This document shows positions 41,436 to 50,380 of a DNA stretch of 64,000 bases, piece by piece. Under the pieces are notes generated by a model. The model was not told the origin of the DNA. It saw nothing but the letters and a program-made list of their open reading frames with translations, and searched no databases. The number at the start of each line of letters is the position of its first letter. The first letter of the stretch is position 1. The translations under genes were made by a program, and so were the position numbers. The DNA comes from Pseudomonas caspiana (GTDB lineage: Bacteria > Pseudomonadota > Gammaproteobacteria > Pseudomonadales > Pseudomonadaceae): the NCBI RefSeq assembly GCF_002158995.1, contig NZ_LOHF01000021.1, positions 1 to 64,000 on the forward strand. Reading direction: 5' to 3'.

Positions 41436-43859
41436 TTACTTGCTATCAGGCAGCGCGTAAGCGATCACGTAGTCACCGCGATCCGGCGACTGACGGCCAC
41501 CACCGGCGGTGATGACCACGTATTGCTTGCCGGTTTTCGGCGAAACAAAGGTCATTGGGCCGCCCTGGCTGCCGACGGGCAGACGGGCTTTCCAGGCTTC
41601 TTCACCGTTGGCCGAGTTGAAGGCGCGCAGGTAGTAATCCTGAGTACCAGCGATGAAGATCAGGCCACCCTGGGTAGACAGCGTGCCGCCCAGTGTTGGC
41701 ATGCCGATCGGCAGCGGCAGGTGCATCTTGATCCCTAGCGGGCCGGTGTCTTCAACGGTGCCGACCGGCACTTGCCACGCGACTTTCTGGGTCTTCATGT
41801 CAATCGCTGTCAGCGTACCGAACGGCGGTGCTTGGCACGGAATACCGGCAATCGACAGGAAGCGGTTTTTGTTCACAGCATACGGCGTGCCTTTGAGCGG
41901 TACTGCACCCATGCCGGTGTTCAACGCTTCGCCACCGGAAGAGGCTTTGGCGTCTTTCTGTTGCGGCACCATCTGAATCCACAGGCCCAGACGCATGTCG
42001 TTGACGAAGATGAAACCGTGTACCGGATCCGTCGAGAGGCTGCCCCAGTTCATGCCGCCCAGCGAACCGGGGAAGCTCAGCGACTTGTCAGTGCCCGGCG
42101 CGGTGTACAGGCCTTCGTAACGCATTTGCTTGAACGAGATACGGCACAGCATCTGATCAAACGGCGTGGCGCCCCACATGTCCGATTCGGTCATGTGCTT
42201 GGTGCCAATCTGCGGCATGCCGGTCGACAGCGGTTGTGTCGGCGAGTAAGGCTCGTTGGGGATGTTGGCGGCCTTGACCGCGACGTCTTCAACTTTGGTC
42301 AGCGGCTTGCCAGTGGCACGGTCGAGCACGAAGATCTGACCGGCCTTGGTACCGATCACCACGGCAGGCACCTTGCTGCCGTCGGCCTTGGTGAAATCGA
42401 TCAGGCTTGGCTGCATCGGCAGGTCGAAGTCCCACAGGTCATTGTGGACGGTCTGGTAGACCCACTTTTCTTCACCGGTTGTTGCATTCAGCGCCAGAAT
42501 CGAAGCGCCGTATTTGTGATCCAGCGCGGTACGCTCAACGCCGTAGATGTCGGTCGACGAGCTGCCCATTGGCAGGAAGATGGTGTTCATCGCCGGGTCG
42601 TAGGACATTGGTGCCCAGCTGTTTGGCGTACTGCGCACATAAGTGGCGTCGGCCGCTGGAGCTTTCTTGTCTTCTGGATTACCCGGGTCGAACGCCCAGC
42701 GCATGGTGCCGGTGATCACGTCAAAACCTCGGATCACGCCGCCAGGCATGTCAGCCTGAACGTTGTCGGCAACGCGACCGCCCACGACCACAGTAGAACC
42801 GGCCATCAACGGCGCGGACGACAGCTGATAGTAGGAATCCGGAACATTACCCAGGCCTGCTTTGAGATCAACCTGGCCGTTGGTGCCGAAGCCTTGGCAG
42901 AACTCGCCAGTGTCGGCGTCTACAGCAATCAGGCGTGCATCGATGGTATTGGTCAGCAGACGACGCTGGCAGTTGGCACCGGCGGGTACCGATACAGCAG
43001 TGGCGGGCGTGCTGCCGTCAACTGGCTGCACCAATGCGGCTGTCGAGTCGAAGTACGCCAGGCCACGGCAACGCTGCCAGACTTTGCTCTGCGCGTTGAT
43101 TTCGTTTTTCCACAGCTGTTTGCCGGTGTCGGCATCCAGTGCGATGACGTTGTTGTGTGGGGTGCAGATGAACACTTTGTCGCCGACTTGCAGCGGGGTC
43201 ATCTGGTCTTCAGCGCCGTTGCCGTCGCTGATCGCAACGTCGCCGGTCTGGTAAGTCCAGGCGGGCACAAGGCTGCCGACGTTGCTGCGGTTGATCTGGT
43301 CCAGGGCAGCGAAGCGGCTGCCGCCTTCGTCATTGCCGTAGTGAGCCCAGTCTTTCTGCGCCTTGGCAGGGTCGACTTTGGTCAGGCCCGGGCCGTCGCC
43401 GGTTGGGGAAACCGAGGCGTGAGGAATAAACATGCCCCATGCGCCGCCGACGATGGCCAGTGCCAGAAGGCCGCTGAGTGCATAGCCACCACGACCTCCG
43501 ACCAGGCCATTCGCCTTGCGCATTGTCGGGTAGACCAGTGCCACCACCAGGCTCAACACGCCCAGTGCGAACAGGCGGGAGATTTGTGGCCAGAAGTTCA
43601 GCCCGGCATCTACCAGCGCCCAGATGATGGACAGCACCATGACGACCGCGAACAGCCAGGCACCTGTGAGGCGCTGTTTAAATAGCAGTACCGCAGAGAC
43701 GAGCATGCCGAGACCGGCGAGCAGGAAGTACCAACTGCCGCCAAGTGTGGCGAGGTAACCGCCCAGTCCTGTGAACAGTAATCCAAATACCAGCACGCCG
43801 AGCGCCGCGACCCAGATGGGCCAGCGGCTGACGGATGCCGTAGGTTGAGACTTAGTCAT
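41436..43859 (-). CDS. gcd: Membrane-bound PQQ-dependent glucose dehydrogenase
   Basis: This enzyme oxidises glucose to gluconolactone in the periplasm and passes electrons to ubiquinone. About 807 residues from the ATG at 43859 (the frame extends to 43985, but those residues are not family-like). Five N-terminal membrane helices (about 15-140), then an eight-bladed PQQ beta-propeller with tryptophan-docking-like repeats (GQIFVLDRATGKPL, LRAFNSANGEEAWKARLP). The ending YVVITAGGGRQSPDRGDYVIAYALP is typical of the family. Single gene with its own terminator. In Pseudomonas this is the entry to the direct oxidative pathway and mineral-phosphate solubilisation. Confidence 0.96.
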   Translation of the reverse strand: MTKSQPTASVSRWPIWVAALGVLVFGLLFTGLGGYLATLGGSWYFLLAGLGMLVSAVLLFKQRLTGAWLFAVVMVLSIIWALVDAGLNFWPQISRLFALGVLSLVVALVYPTMRKANGLVGGRGGYALSGLLALAIVGGAWGMFIPHASVSPTGDGPGLTKVDPAKAQKDWAHYGNDEGGSRFAALDQINRSNVGSLVPAWTYQTGDVAISDGNGAEDQMTPLQVGDKVFICTPHNNVIALDADTGKQLWKNEINAQSKVWQRCRGLAYFDSTAALVQPVDGSTPATAVSVPAGANCQRRLLTNTIDARLIAVDADTGEFCQGFGTNGQVDLKAGLGNVPDSYYQLSSAPLMAGSTVVVGGRVADNVQADMPGGVIRGFDVITGTMRWAFDPGNPEDKKAPAADATYVRSTPNSWAPMSYDPAMNTIFLPMGSSSTDIYGVERTALDHKYGASILALNATTGEEKWVYQTVHNDLWDFDLPMQPSLIDFTKADGSKVPAVVIGTKAGQIFVLDRATGKPLTKVEDVAVKAANIPNEPYSPTQPLSTGMPQIGTKHMTESDMWGATPFDQMLCRISFKQMRYEGLYTAPGTDKSLSFPGSLGGMNWGSLSTDPVHGFIFVNDMRLGLWIQMVPQQKDAKASSGGEALNTGMGAVPLKGTPYAVNKNRFLSIAGIPCQAPPFGTLTAIDMKTQKVAWQVPVGTVEDTGPLGIKMHLPLPIGMPTLGGTLSTQGGLIFIAGTQDYYLRAFNSANGEEAWKARLPVGSQGGPMTFVSPKTGKQYVVITAGGGRQSPDRGDYVIAYALPDSK

Positions 43860-44181
43860 GGTGCATGATCCTGGTGACGCATGAGCGTTTGTATGAAAGG
43901 TTAAGCGTAGTGGAGGAAACGGCTTGAAGAGCTGTTCCCGAACAGCGGTCGCGAGGGGACTTTTCAGGGTCCATGCTGACGACACGGCTCAGTTCTATTG
44001 AACTCCGCAAACAATTAACTAACTGGTTACTTTTGCAAAGATATCAAAAAAAGCCCCGCCTGCGACAAATTGTCATTCCGCATTTAGGGAAAACACTGTT
44101 GCGGGATTGGTAATAATTGCGAATTATCGAGCCGCTAGAGGGCGTTATTTGAACTTTATTGTTCTGAGCTGAACCGGATCC
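43860..44181. other. gcd upstream region
   Basis: About 320 bp of AT-rich sequence, with no coding frame, that should carry the gcd promoter. A short poly-A tract is seen at about 44045-44055. It ends at the REP hairpin at 44182. Confidence 0.55.
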
Positions 44182-44251
44182 TGTAGGAGCTGCCGAAGGC
44201 TGCGATCGCGATGTGTCAGGAAATGCTTCGCAGCTTTCGGCAGCTCCTACG
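44182..44251. repeat. REP-type paired hairpin
   Basis: Arms TGTAGGAGCTGCCGAAGGCTGCGA and their inverted copy (AGCTTTCGGCAGCTCCTAC) are separated by about 20 bp. Same family as 3245-3317. It lies 11 bp past the stop of the transporter gene and may end its transcript. Confidence 0.85.
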
Positions 44252-44262
44252 GGAACTACATT

Positions 44263-45588
44263 TCAATCCGGATGATCAGTGTGTTTCACGCGCTCTTCGA
44301 TCACTTCCCGATCCGTACGCCGCCCCAGATACCACCCGGTAACCGCCCAGAGCGCCGCACACGCAGCGCCTACCAAGGCCACCAGCGCAGTACCTTGACC
44401 GAGCATGTCCAGCAGGCTTTTGGCCCAGCCGCTGATGGCGTCGCCGCCGCGATAAACCACGGTGTCAATGAAGTTCTTGGCCTTGTACTTGGTCTCGGCG
44501 TCCAGCGGCGCAAAGAGCATTTCCCGGCCGGGTCGGATAAACGCGTACTCGCCGATACGTCGCACGATCATCAACCCGGCCAACATGGCGAATGTTGGCG
44601 CCAGTGCCAGGCCGATAAAGCCGATACACACCAGCACTGGCACGCCCGCCAGCAGTACGCTAACTCCAAAGCGCTGGGCGATACGCCCGGTGATGAACAA
44701 CTGCGAAACCAGCGCGCCAGCCTGCACCGCGAAATCGATCAGGCCAAACACGCGGATCTGTTCTTCACGAGTCGCGAACAACTCGGACACCAGTCGTGCC
44801 TGTTCGAAATACAAAAAGGTGCTGGCAGTGGCGAGCAGCACCACGAACAGACACACGCCCAGCAGATACCGCGAGCGCAGTACCCGCAGCATGCCGCTGA
44901 ACGGATTGCCTGCCACCGGCCGTCGCGGGTTTTCAGCAGGCGGCGCACCGGGCCGACCCGCGCCGCCAGATTCGCGCCAGGCCATGAGGTAACGCTTGAG
45001 CGCCAATGCCAGCAGCAACAGCAGGGCACTGAACAGCGCCAGCCCGCCCTGACCGAGCACTTCAATCGAGAAGGCGCTGATCAACGGTCCCAACAAACCA
45101 CCCACGCTGGCACCCGCTGCGATAAAGGCAAACAACCGCCGTGCCTGAGCGCCGTCGAACGCATCGGCCATCAGGCTCCAGGCGACTGAAACCACGTACA
45201 GGTTGTAGACCGAAATCCACACATAGAACACTCGCGCCAGCCAGACACTGTCGTCATGCAGGGCAAAGGTCGCGGCGAAAAACAGCAGGTTGACGGCAAA
45301 GAACCCATAAACCCAGTCGATGAACTGGACACGTGGCACCGCAGAATTAAGCCAGCCAAAGAACGGAACCGCGATCAGCATGACCACGAATGTCGCGGTG
45401 AATAGCCACTGAAGATTTTCGACCCCGGCCTGAATACCCATGGCTTCACGAATGGGCCGCAGCATGAAATAGCCGCAAAACAAGCAGAAGAACAGGGCGA
45501 AGCCTGCCAATGCCGGACGCAGTTCGTCCGGTTCGGCATTGATGGTGCGGGCAGCGCGTTGGCTCAGTGGGTGGTCAACAAAGGACAC
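44263..45588 (-). CDS. MFS/NTT-like transporter
   Basis: A 441-residue inner-membrane protein with about 12 hydrophobic helices. The N-terminal part (GYFMLRPIREAMG near residue 40) and the middle (FAFIAAGASVGGLLGPL near 155) resemble the Tlc/NTT-type group of the MFS, which includes nucleotide exchangers, but bacterial free-living members have other or unknown cargo. It ends in a basic/acidic tail (GRRTDREVIEERV). It lies 24 bp downstream of the aldo/keto reductase gene on the same strand, so they are probably co-transcribed. Substrate unknown. Confidence 0.8.
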   Translation of the reverse strand: MSFVDHPLSQRAARTINAEPDELRPALAGFALFFCLFCGYFMLRPIREAMGIQAGVENLQWLFTATFVVMLIAVPFFGWLNSAVPRVQFIDWVYGFFAVNLLFFAATFALHDDSVWLARVFYVWISVYNLYVVSVAWSLMADAFDGAQARRLFAFIAAGASVGGLLGPLISAFSIEVLGQGGLALFSALLLLLALALKRYLMAWRESGGAGRPGAPPAENPRRPVAGNPFSGMLRVLRSRYLLGVCLFVVLLATASTFLYFEQARLVSELFATREEQIRVFGLIDFAVQAGALVSQLFITGRIAQRFGVSVLLAGVPVLVCIGFIGLALAPTFAMLAGLMIVRRIGEYAFIRPGREMLFAPLDAETKYKAKNFIDTVVYRGGDAISGWAKSLLDMLGQGTALVALVGAACAALWAVTGWYLGRRTDREVIEERVKHTDHPD

Positions 45589-45612
45589 GGATACGCTCCC
45601 GGCTGTGAATGA

Positions 45613-46539
45613 TCAGGCGAACAGTTCGGCGATCCGCTCACGCAAGCTGGCGTCGGGCAACCGACCTTGGCCCGCCAGCAGGTTGTGGGCAGCATAACGC
45701 GGGTTGTTGGTCGCCGGAATCACTGCGGTGATGGCGGGGTTGGCGAGCACGAACTTGAGCATCAGTTGTGCCCATGAACTGGCATCCAGTTCAGCGGACG
45801 CCCAATCCGGCACTGGTTTACCTTTGACCTTGGTAAATAGTCGTCCGGCTTCGAACGTGCGGTTGGCCAACACTGCCACACCATTATCTGCGCACCAGGG
45901 CAGCAGACGCTTTTCAGCGTTGCGGGCGCCGATGGAATAGTTGACCTGTACGAAGTCGACTTTCTCTTTTTGCAGTACGGCCAGCAGTTCGTCGTGGGCG
46001 GACTCGACGTAATGCGTCACGCCGATGTAGCGAATCCGGCCCTGTTGCTTAAGCTCGCGCAACGTCTGCAATTGCGTGGCGGTGTCCTGCAGGTTGTGCA
46101 CCTGAATCAGGTCGATGCGCTCGGTTTGCAGTTGCTTGAACGCTTGTTCTATTTGGCGAAGACCCGCCTCACGTCCGGTTGATGAAACCTTGGTGGCGAT
46201 AAAGGCCTGACGGTGGGCGTTGGCGCGGGTCAGCAATTCACCGGTTACGGCTTGAGAATCGCCGTAGCTAGGCGCGGTGTCGATCAACTTGGCGCCGCCA
46301 CTCAGTAGCGTCTTGAGTACTTCCAGCGCCGGAGTCATCTCCTCTGAAGTCACCGCAAAATTGAAGGTTCGGGCAGTGCCCAGGCCAATCACCGGCAAGT
46401 CCTCGCCTGATGCGGGAATCTTGCGGGTCAGCAGCGATGTTGCGGCAAACGCCGGGAGCAGGGGAGACAGGGCTGCCATGGCGGCCAGCGCTGAGCTTGC
46501 CTGAATGAAGTAGCGACGACTGAGCGAGTGGGCGGGCAT
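45613..46539 (-). CDS. Tat-exported aldo/keto reductase
   Basis: A 308-residue protein. The N-terminus has a twin-arginine signal (SRRYFIQASSALAAMAAL, cleavage near AFA), unusual for this NADPH-dependent, normally cytoplasmic family; export after cofactor loading would need Tat. The TIM barrel has the catalytic Asp and Tyr (LIDTAPSYGDSQ), Lys in AFIATKVSS and the family His in GVTHYVES. Known relatives with Tat signals occur in Proteobacteria. It probably forms an operon with the following transporter. Substrate unknown. Confidence 0.88.
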   Translation of the reverse strand: MPAHSLSRRYFIQASSALAAMAALSPLLPAFAATSLLTRKIPASGEDLPVIGLGTARTFNFAVTSEEMTPALEVLKTLLSGGAKLIDTAPSYGDSQAVTGELLTRANAHRQAFIATKVSSTGREAGLRQIEQAFKQLQTERIDLIQVHNLQDTATQLQTLRELKQQGRIRYIGVTHYVESAHDELLAVLQKEKVDFVQVNYSIGARNAEKRLLPWCADNGVAVLANRTFEAGRLFTKVKGKPVPDWASAELDASSWAQLMLKFVLANPAITAVIPATNNPRYAAHNLLAGQGRLPDASLRERIAELFA

Positions 46540-46871
46540 ACGAAGACTCCTTTCATTCTTGAAGGTGTAACAGAGGTGTCATGGATAGAAACACATCCAG
46601 ACCCGGTAAGGCGGGCGCCTGTCGGTGAGAGGGGCGGGGATGTTTTACAAATCGTTACTCTGACTTGATGGGGGTTGCTGACAGGCAGCGAGGTTTACAG
46701 CGCCAGTGAGGTGTTCGTCCCACCCCGGTCAACGTGGCTGATGGCCGACCGATTCGCTCGGGTCAGCGAGCGGCTGAATGCGCTGTATCAGCAGCACATT
46801 AGCCAGCCTGTATAGGCCTTGGTGTGGAATGCTGTTTCATGTGGGAGCGGTGCTTGCACACCCCCAAAACG
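46540..46871. other. Intergenic region with a gene remnant
   Basis: About 330 bp. The left part should carry the reductase promoter. Most of the rest is the coding-like remnant 46669-46815. No hairpin pair was seen, only a lone CATGTGGGAGCGG arm near 46840. Confidence 0.5.
46669..46815 (+). pseudogene. C-terminal gene remnant of unknown family
   Basis: A 48-codon frame without a good start reads GSEVYSASEVFVPPRSTWLM and ADRFARVSERLNALYQQHIS before TAG. The balanced amino-acid use and helical end look like a real protein C-terminus, but it could be chance. No family is assigned. Confidence 0.3.
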
Positions 46872-47693
46872 CTACTTACCCACTGGCTTCACAAACCGCA
46901 ACGTAAACCGGTCCGACTCGCCAATCTCCGCATATTTCGCCCGGTCTTGTTCCCCCAGTTTGTAAGACGGCGGCAGGGTCCAGACGCCTGCTGAATAGTC
47001 CTTGGTGTCCTTCGGATTGGCGTTGACTTCGCTTTGCGCGTCCAGCTTGAAACCCGCATCCGTGGCCAGTTTCACTACGTAATCGGTGGGCAGGTAGCCG
47101 CTGTCCTTGATGCTGCTGACATCAGCGCCGTCTTTGGCGCGGTGATCCACTACGCCCAGCACGCCGCCGGGTTTGAGCACCTTGAAGAAAGCCGCGAACA
47201 TCTGTGGCGCGTCATCAGCCAGGACCCAGTTGTGTACGTTGCGAAAGGTCAGTACCCGGTCGGCTGTGCCGGGTTTACCAAATGCCGGTGCCTGGGAATC
47301 GAACTCGATGGTTTCGGCTTTGCCATAGCGCGCAGGGTCCGCCTTGAACTTTTGCTTCAAGCCATCAGCGGCTTTCTTGTAATAGTCGCCGGAGGAAGGT
47401 GCCTGAAGGGCGGCGATGTAATGCCCATGCTCCTTGAGCAACGGAGCAAGAATCTCGCTGTACCAGCCACCCCCAGGCGTGATTTCGATTACCGTCTGCT
47501 GAGCCTGCAGACCGAAGAGCTTCAACGTCTCTTGTGGATGACGATAGCTGTCGCGAGCGCTGTTTTCTTTGGCTCGCCATGAGCCTTCGAGCACCTTTGC
47601 GTATTGCGCGTCAGTGATATCCGTCGTCGCAGCCTGGCTGAGTGCCGGTGCAAGAAGCGAGGCGAGGGTCAACGCCAGAAGGGTGCGGGTCAT
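46872..47693 (-). CDS. Class I SAM-dependent methyltransferase-like protein with signal peptide
   Basis: A 273-residue protein with a clear signal peptide (MTRTLLALTLASLLAPALSQ, cleavage near AAT). The mature part is a Rossmann methyltransferase: VIEITPGGGWYSEILAP matches motif I, DRVLTFRNVHNWV motif IV, and LKPGGVLGVVDHR motif V/VI. Secreted methyltransferase-like proteins of this kind (predicted methyltransferase, COG4798-type) are known, but their methyl donor in the periplasm is unexplained. It stands alone between a remnant and a REP hairpin. Function unknown. Confidence 0.85.
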   Translation of the reverse strand: MTRTLLALTLASLLAPALSQAATTDITDAQYAKVLEGSWRAKENSARDSYRHPQETLKLFGLQAQQTVIEITPGGGWYSEILAPLLKEHGHYIAALQAPSSGDYYKKAADGLKQKFKADPARYGKAETIEFDSQAPAFGKPGTADRVLTFRNVHNWVLADDAPQMFAAFFKVLKPGGVLGVVDHRAKDGADVSSIKDSGYLPTDYVVKLATDAGFKLDAQSEVNANPKDTKDYSAGVWTLPPSYKLGEQDRAKYAEIGESDRFTLRFVKPVGK

Positions 47694-47731
47694 GATTGTC
47701 CTTGTCGGGTAGGTGCAGCAAACAGAAGACC

Positions 47732-47804
47732 TGTAGGAGCTGCCGAAGGCTGCGATGGCGGTGTGTCAGGATGCATGCTTTCGCAGCCTGCGGCAGCTCC
47801 TACG
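47732..47804. repeat. REP-type paired hairpin
   Basis: Arms TGTAGGAGCTGCCGAAGGCTGCGA and CGCAGCCTGCGGCAGCTCCTACG lie face to face. Same family as at 3245, 44182 and 61059. It lies 18 bp past the ATPase stop and may terminate that operon. Confidence 0.85.
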
Positions 47805-47821
47805 AGGAATGGGTTTTCAAG

Positions 47822-49462
47822 TCAGTATTGCGCTGCTACTTCCAGCCTGCGCCCCGGTATCGCATCAATCAGCTCACGGGTATACGCCGCCTCCGGCTGA
47901 TCGAAGATGTCGCTGGCAGCGCCTTGTTCGACGGTCTTGCCCTGGCGCAGCACCAACACCTGATGAGCCACGCTGGCAACCACGGCCAGATCATGGGAAA
48001 CCAGCACGTAGGCAATGCCCAGTTCGCTTTGCAGCTCCACCAACAGGTCAAGGATCTGCGCCTGTACCGAGACGTCGAGGGCGGAGACCGGCTCATCGAG
48101 CAGCAGCAAGTCCGGTTGCAACGCCAGTGCCCGTGCGATAGCGACACGTTGGCGCTGGCCCCCGGAAAGCTCTCGTGGCAAACGATCAAGATAAGCCACC
48201 GGCAAATGCACCCGCTCGATCAGCTTGCGCGCCGCCTGTTCCAGATCCCGGCCTTTGAGCAGCCCGAACGACACCAACGGTTCGATGATGCTTTCGAACA
48301 AGGTGAAACGCGGATCGAGTGCAGCGAAGGGGTTTTGCTGAACCAGTTGCATGCGTCGGCGCAGCGGGCGGAACTCACCCCAGCCAAGGTGGGTAATGTC
48401 CTGATCTTCGAACAATACGCGGCCCTGAGTCGGTTTTTCCAGGCCCAAGGCAATGCGCAACGCAGTACTTTTGCCCGAGCCGGACTCGCCGACAATGGCC
48501 AGCGTCTGCCCCGGATAAACCTTGAAGTTGACGTCTTCAAGGGCCTGAAACTCCGCGCTTTCGCCTTTCACATAAGGCAGCCGGAACGACTTCCCGACAT
48601 TCTCCAGCGTGAGAATCGGCGCTGTACTATTCACCAACGTGCGCGGCGCGGCGGGCGTCTTGCGCTGGCCGAAGGCGGGCGCTGCGGCGATCAATGCCTG
48701 GGTGTAGGAATGGCTGGGGTTGATGAGGATCTGTTGCGGCGGACCTTGCTCGACCAGCTCACCGCTTTTCATCACCAGCACCCGGTCCGCGCGATCTGCG
48801 GCCACGCCCAGATCGTGAGTGATGATCAGCAGCGAAATGCCTCGCTCGGCCACCAGCCGTTGCAGGTGGTCAAGAATCTTGCGTTGTACGGTCACGTCCA
48901 GCGCGCTGGTGGGTTCGTCGGCGATGATCAGCCGCGGGTTGCCCGCAAGGGCAATGGCAATCAGCACCCGTTGACGCATGCCGCCAGACAGTTCGTGAGG
49001 GTACTGCCGGGCGCGCAGCAGTGGATTGTCCAGACCGACCTGTTGCAGCAACTCCAGCACATCGGCGTCCACCGCGGGATAACGACGGCCATGAGCCTGA
49101 ATCAACGCCTCGCCGATTTGCTTGCCAATGCGCAGGGTCGGATTCAAACCGACCATGGGGTCCTGAGGCACCAGGCCAATGGTGCTGCCGCGAAGCTGGC
49201 GTTTCTGTCGTTCAGAGGCGTGGGTCAGGTCCGTTCCGTCGACCCACAGTTCGCCGCCAGTCACCACTGCATTGTCTGGCAGCAGACCAAGAATGGCATT
49301 GGCCATGGTCGATTTACCGGAGCCGGACTCCCCGACAATGGCCAGGGTTTCGCCCTTGGCGACCTGAAAGGAAACGCCGCGCACAGCCTGATTGACCTGC
49401 CCGCCAAAACGGTAAGCAACAGCCAGTTGGCGCACGTCGATCAATGCATCGGTGATGCTCAT
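47822..49462 (-). CDS. Dipeptide-type ABC transporter, fused tandem ATPase
   Basis: A 546-residue protein joining two DppD/DppF-type ATPase domains. Domain one about 1-265: GESGSGKST Walker A, LSGGMRQRV signature, IADEPTSALD Walker B. Domain two about 275-546: GESGSGKST, LSGGQRQRV, LLDEPVSALD. Each has the oligopeptide-family C-terminal tail. It powers the permease pair encoded upstream; the start overlaps the permease stop by 4 nt. Last gene of the minus-strand operon 52959-47822. A fusion of this type is common (GsiA, YejF). The cargo is unknown. Confidence 0.95.
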   Translation of the reverse strand: MSITDALIDVRQLAVAYRFGGQVNQAVRGVSFQVAKGETLAIVGESGSGKSTMANAILGLLPDNAVVTGGELWVDGTDLTHASERQKRQLRGSTIGLVPQDPMVGLNPTLRIGKQIGEALIQAHGRRYPAVDADVLELLQQVGLDNPLLRARQYPHELSGGMRQRVLIAIALAGNPRLIIADEPTSALDVTVQRKILDHLQRLVAERGISLLIITHDLGVAADRADRVLVMKSGELVEQGPPQQILINPSHSYTQALIAAAPAFGQRKTPAAPRTLVNSTAPILTLENVGKSFRLPYVKGESAEFQALEDVNFKVYPGQTLAIVGESGSGKSTALRIALGLEKPTQGRVLFEDQDITHLGWGEFRPLRRRMQLVQQNPFAALDPRFTLFESIIEPLVSFGLLKGRDLEQAARKLIERVHLPVAYLDRLPRELSGGQRQRVAIARALALQPDLLLLDEPVSALDVSVQAQILDLLVELQSELGIAYVLVSHDLAVVASVAHQVLVLRQGKTVEQGAASDIFDQPEAAYTRELIDAIPGRRLEVAAQY

Positions 49463-50376
49463 CGTTGCGTCTCCTCAAGGGTGCGGGCGATGTGGTTGAA
49501 GCTGAACACCACGGCGACCACGAACAGACCTGGCAACAACGACACCCACGGCGCGGTCATCAGGAAGTGACGACCGTTGGCGATCAGCGTGCCCCATTCG
49601 GCAGCCGGAGGCTCGGCGCCGAAACCGAGAAAGCTCAGGCCCGCTGTGGCGAGAATCGCCGCGCCGAAATCCAGCGTGGCCAGCACGGCGACCGGGCCCC
49701 AGGCATTGGGTAGGATGTGTCGCAACAGGGTCCGGGTCCAGCTGGCACCGCCCAGGCGTGCGGCCTCGACATAGGGCAGGGTCTTGATCCGCAGCACTTC
49801 GGCGCGGGTGGTTCGGGCAAAGCCGGGAATGATCCCGACGCCTACCGCGATGGCTACCGGAATGGTGCCGAAGCCGATCGCGGTAACGATAGCCAGTGCG
49901 AGCAGCAGACCGGGCAGGGCCAACAGTACATCGATGAAACGCATGATTACGGCGTCGATACGTCCGCCAGCGAAACCGGAGACGATGCCCAGGCTCAAGC
50001 CGCCTGCCAGCGCGATACCGACCGCGAGCAATGCTGCCTGTACCGAGAGTCTGGAACCGTAGACCACGCGGGTATAGAGGTCTCGGCCAAGTTCGTCGGT
50101 GCCGAACCAGTGCACGCCATTGGGCGGTGTGAGTTTGTCGATGGGGGAGGTGGCGTAAGGCGCAAAGTGGGTGAGCAGGCTGGGCGCCACGGCGGACAAC
50201 AATGCAAAGGCGATGATCGCCACCGCCAGCACGAAACCCGGTCGGCGCAACAGCGGTTGAGTGGCCTCCAGTGCCCGGCTGAAACGACTGCGGCGGCGCC
50301 ACAGGGCAGGCGGTGCAGCATCCGTCTTGGTGAAGCTGCGGGCCAGACGTTCAAGGCGATTATCGAAAATAGTCAT
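49459..50376 (-). CDS. Dipeptide-type ABC permease (DppC family)
   Basis: A 305-residue inner-membrane subunit. Cytoplasmic N-terminus, first helix about 45-68, and a periplasmic loop with HWFGTDELGRDLYTRVVYG, the DppC hallmark near residue 90. Five more helices follow, with the EAA-type loop (EAARLGGASWTRTLLRHILPN) contacting the ATPase. The ending AEWGTLIANG is typical. It pairs with the DppB-type gene 4 bp upstream. Confidence 0.95.
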   Translation of the reverse strand: MTIFDNRLERLARSFTKTDAAPPALWRRRSRFSRALEATQPLLRRPGFVLAVAIIAFALLSAVAPSLLTHFAPYATSPIDKLTPPNGVHWFGTDELGRDLYTRVVYGSRLSVQAALLAVGIALAGGLSLGIVSGFAGGRIDAVIMRFIDVLLALPGLLLALAIVTAIGFGTIPVAIAVGVGIIPGFARTTRAEVLRIKTLPYVEAARLGGASWTRTLLRHILPNAWGPVAVLATLDFGAAILATAGLSFLGFGAEPPAAEWGTLIANGRHFLMTAPWVSLLPGLFVVAVVFSFNHIARTLEETQR

Positions 50377-50380
50377 GGCG

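Noticed and set aside
41772..43685. 637-codon plus-strand frame opposite gcd
   Set aside because: Antisense to a strongly recognised enzyme. The predicted protein is H/R/Q-rich, typical of a shadow frame in GC-rich DNA.
47696..49570. 624-codon plus-strand frame opposite the tandem ATPase
   Set aside because: Shadow of the fused ABC ATPase gene; no motifs of its own.
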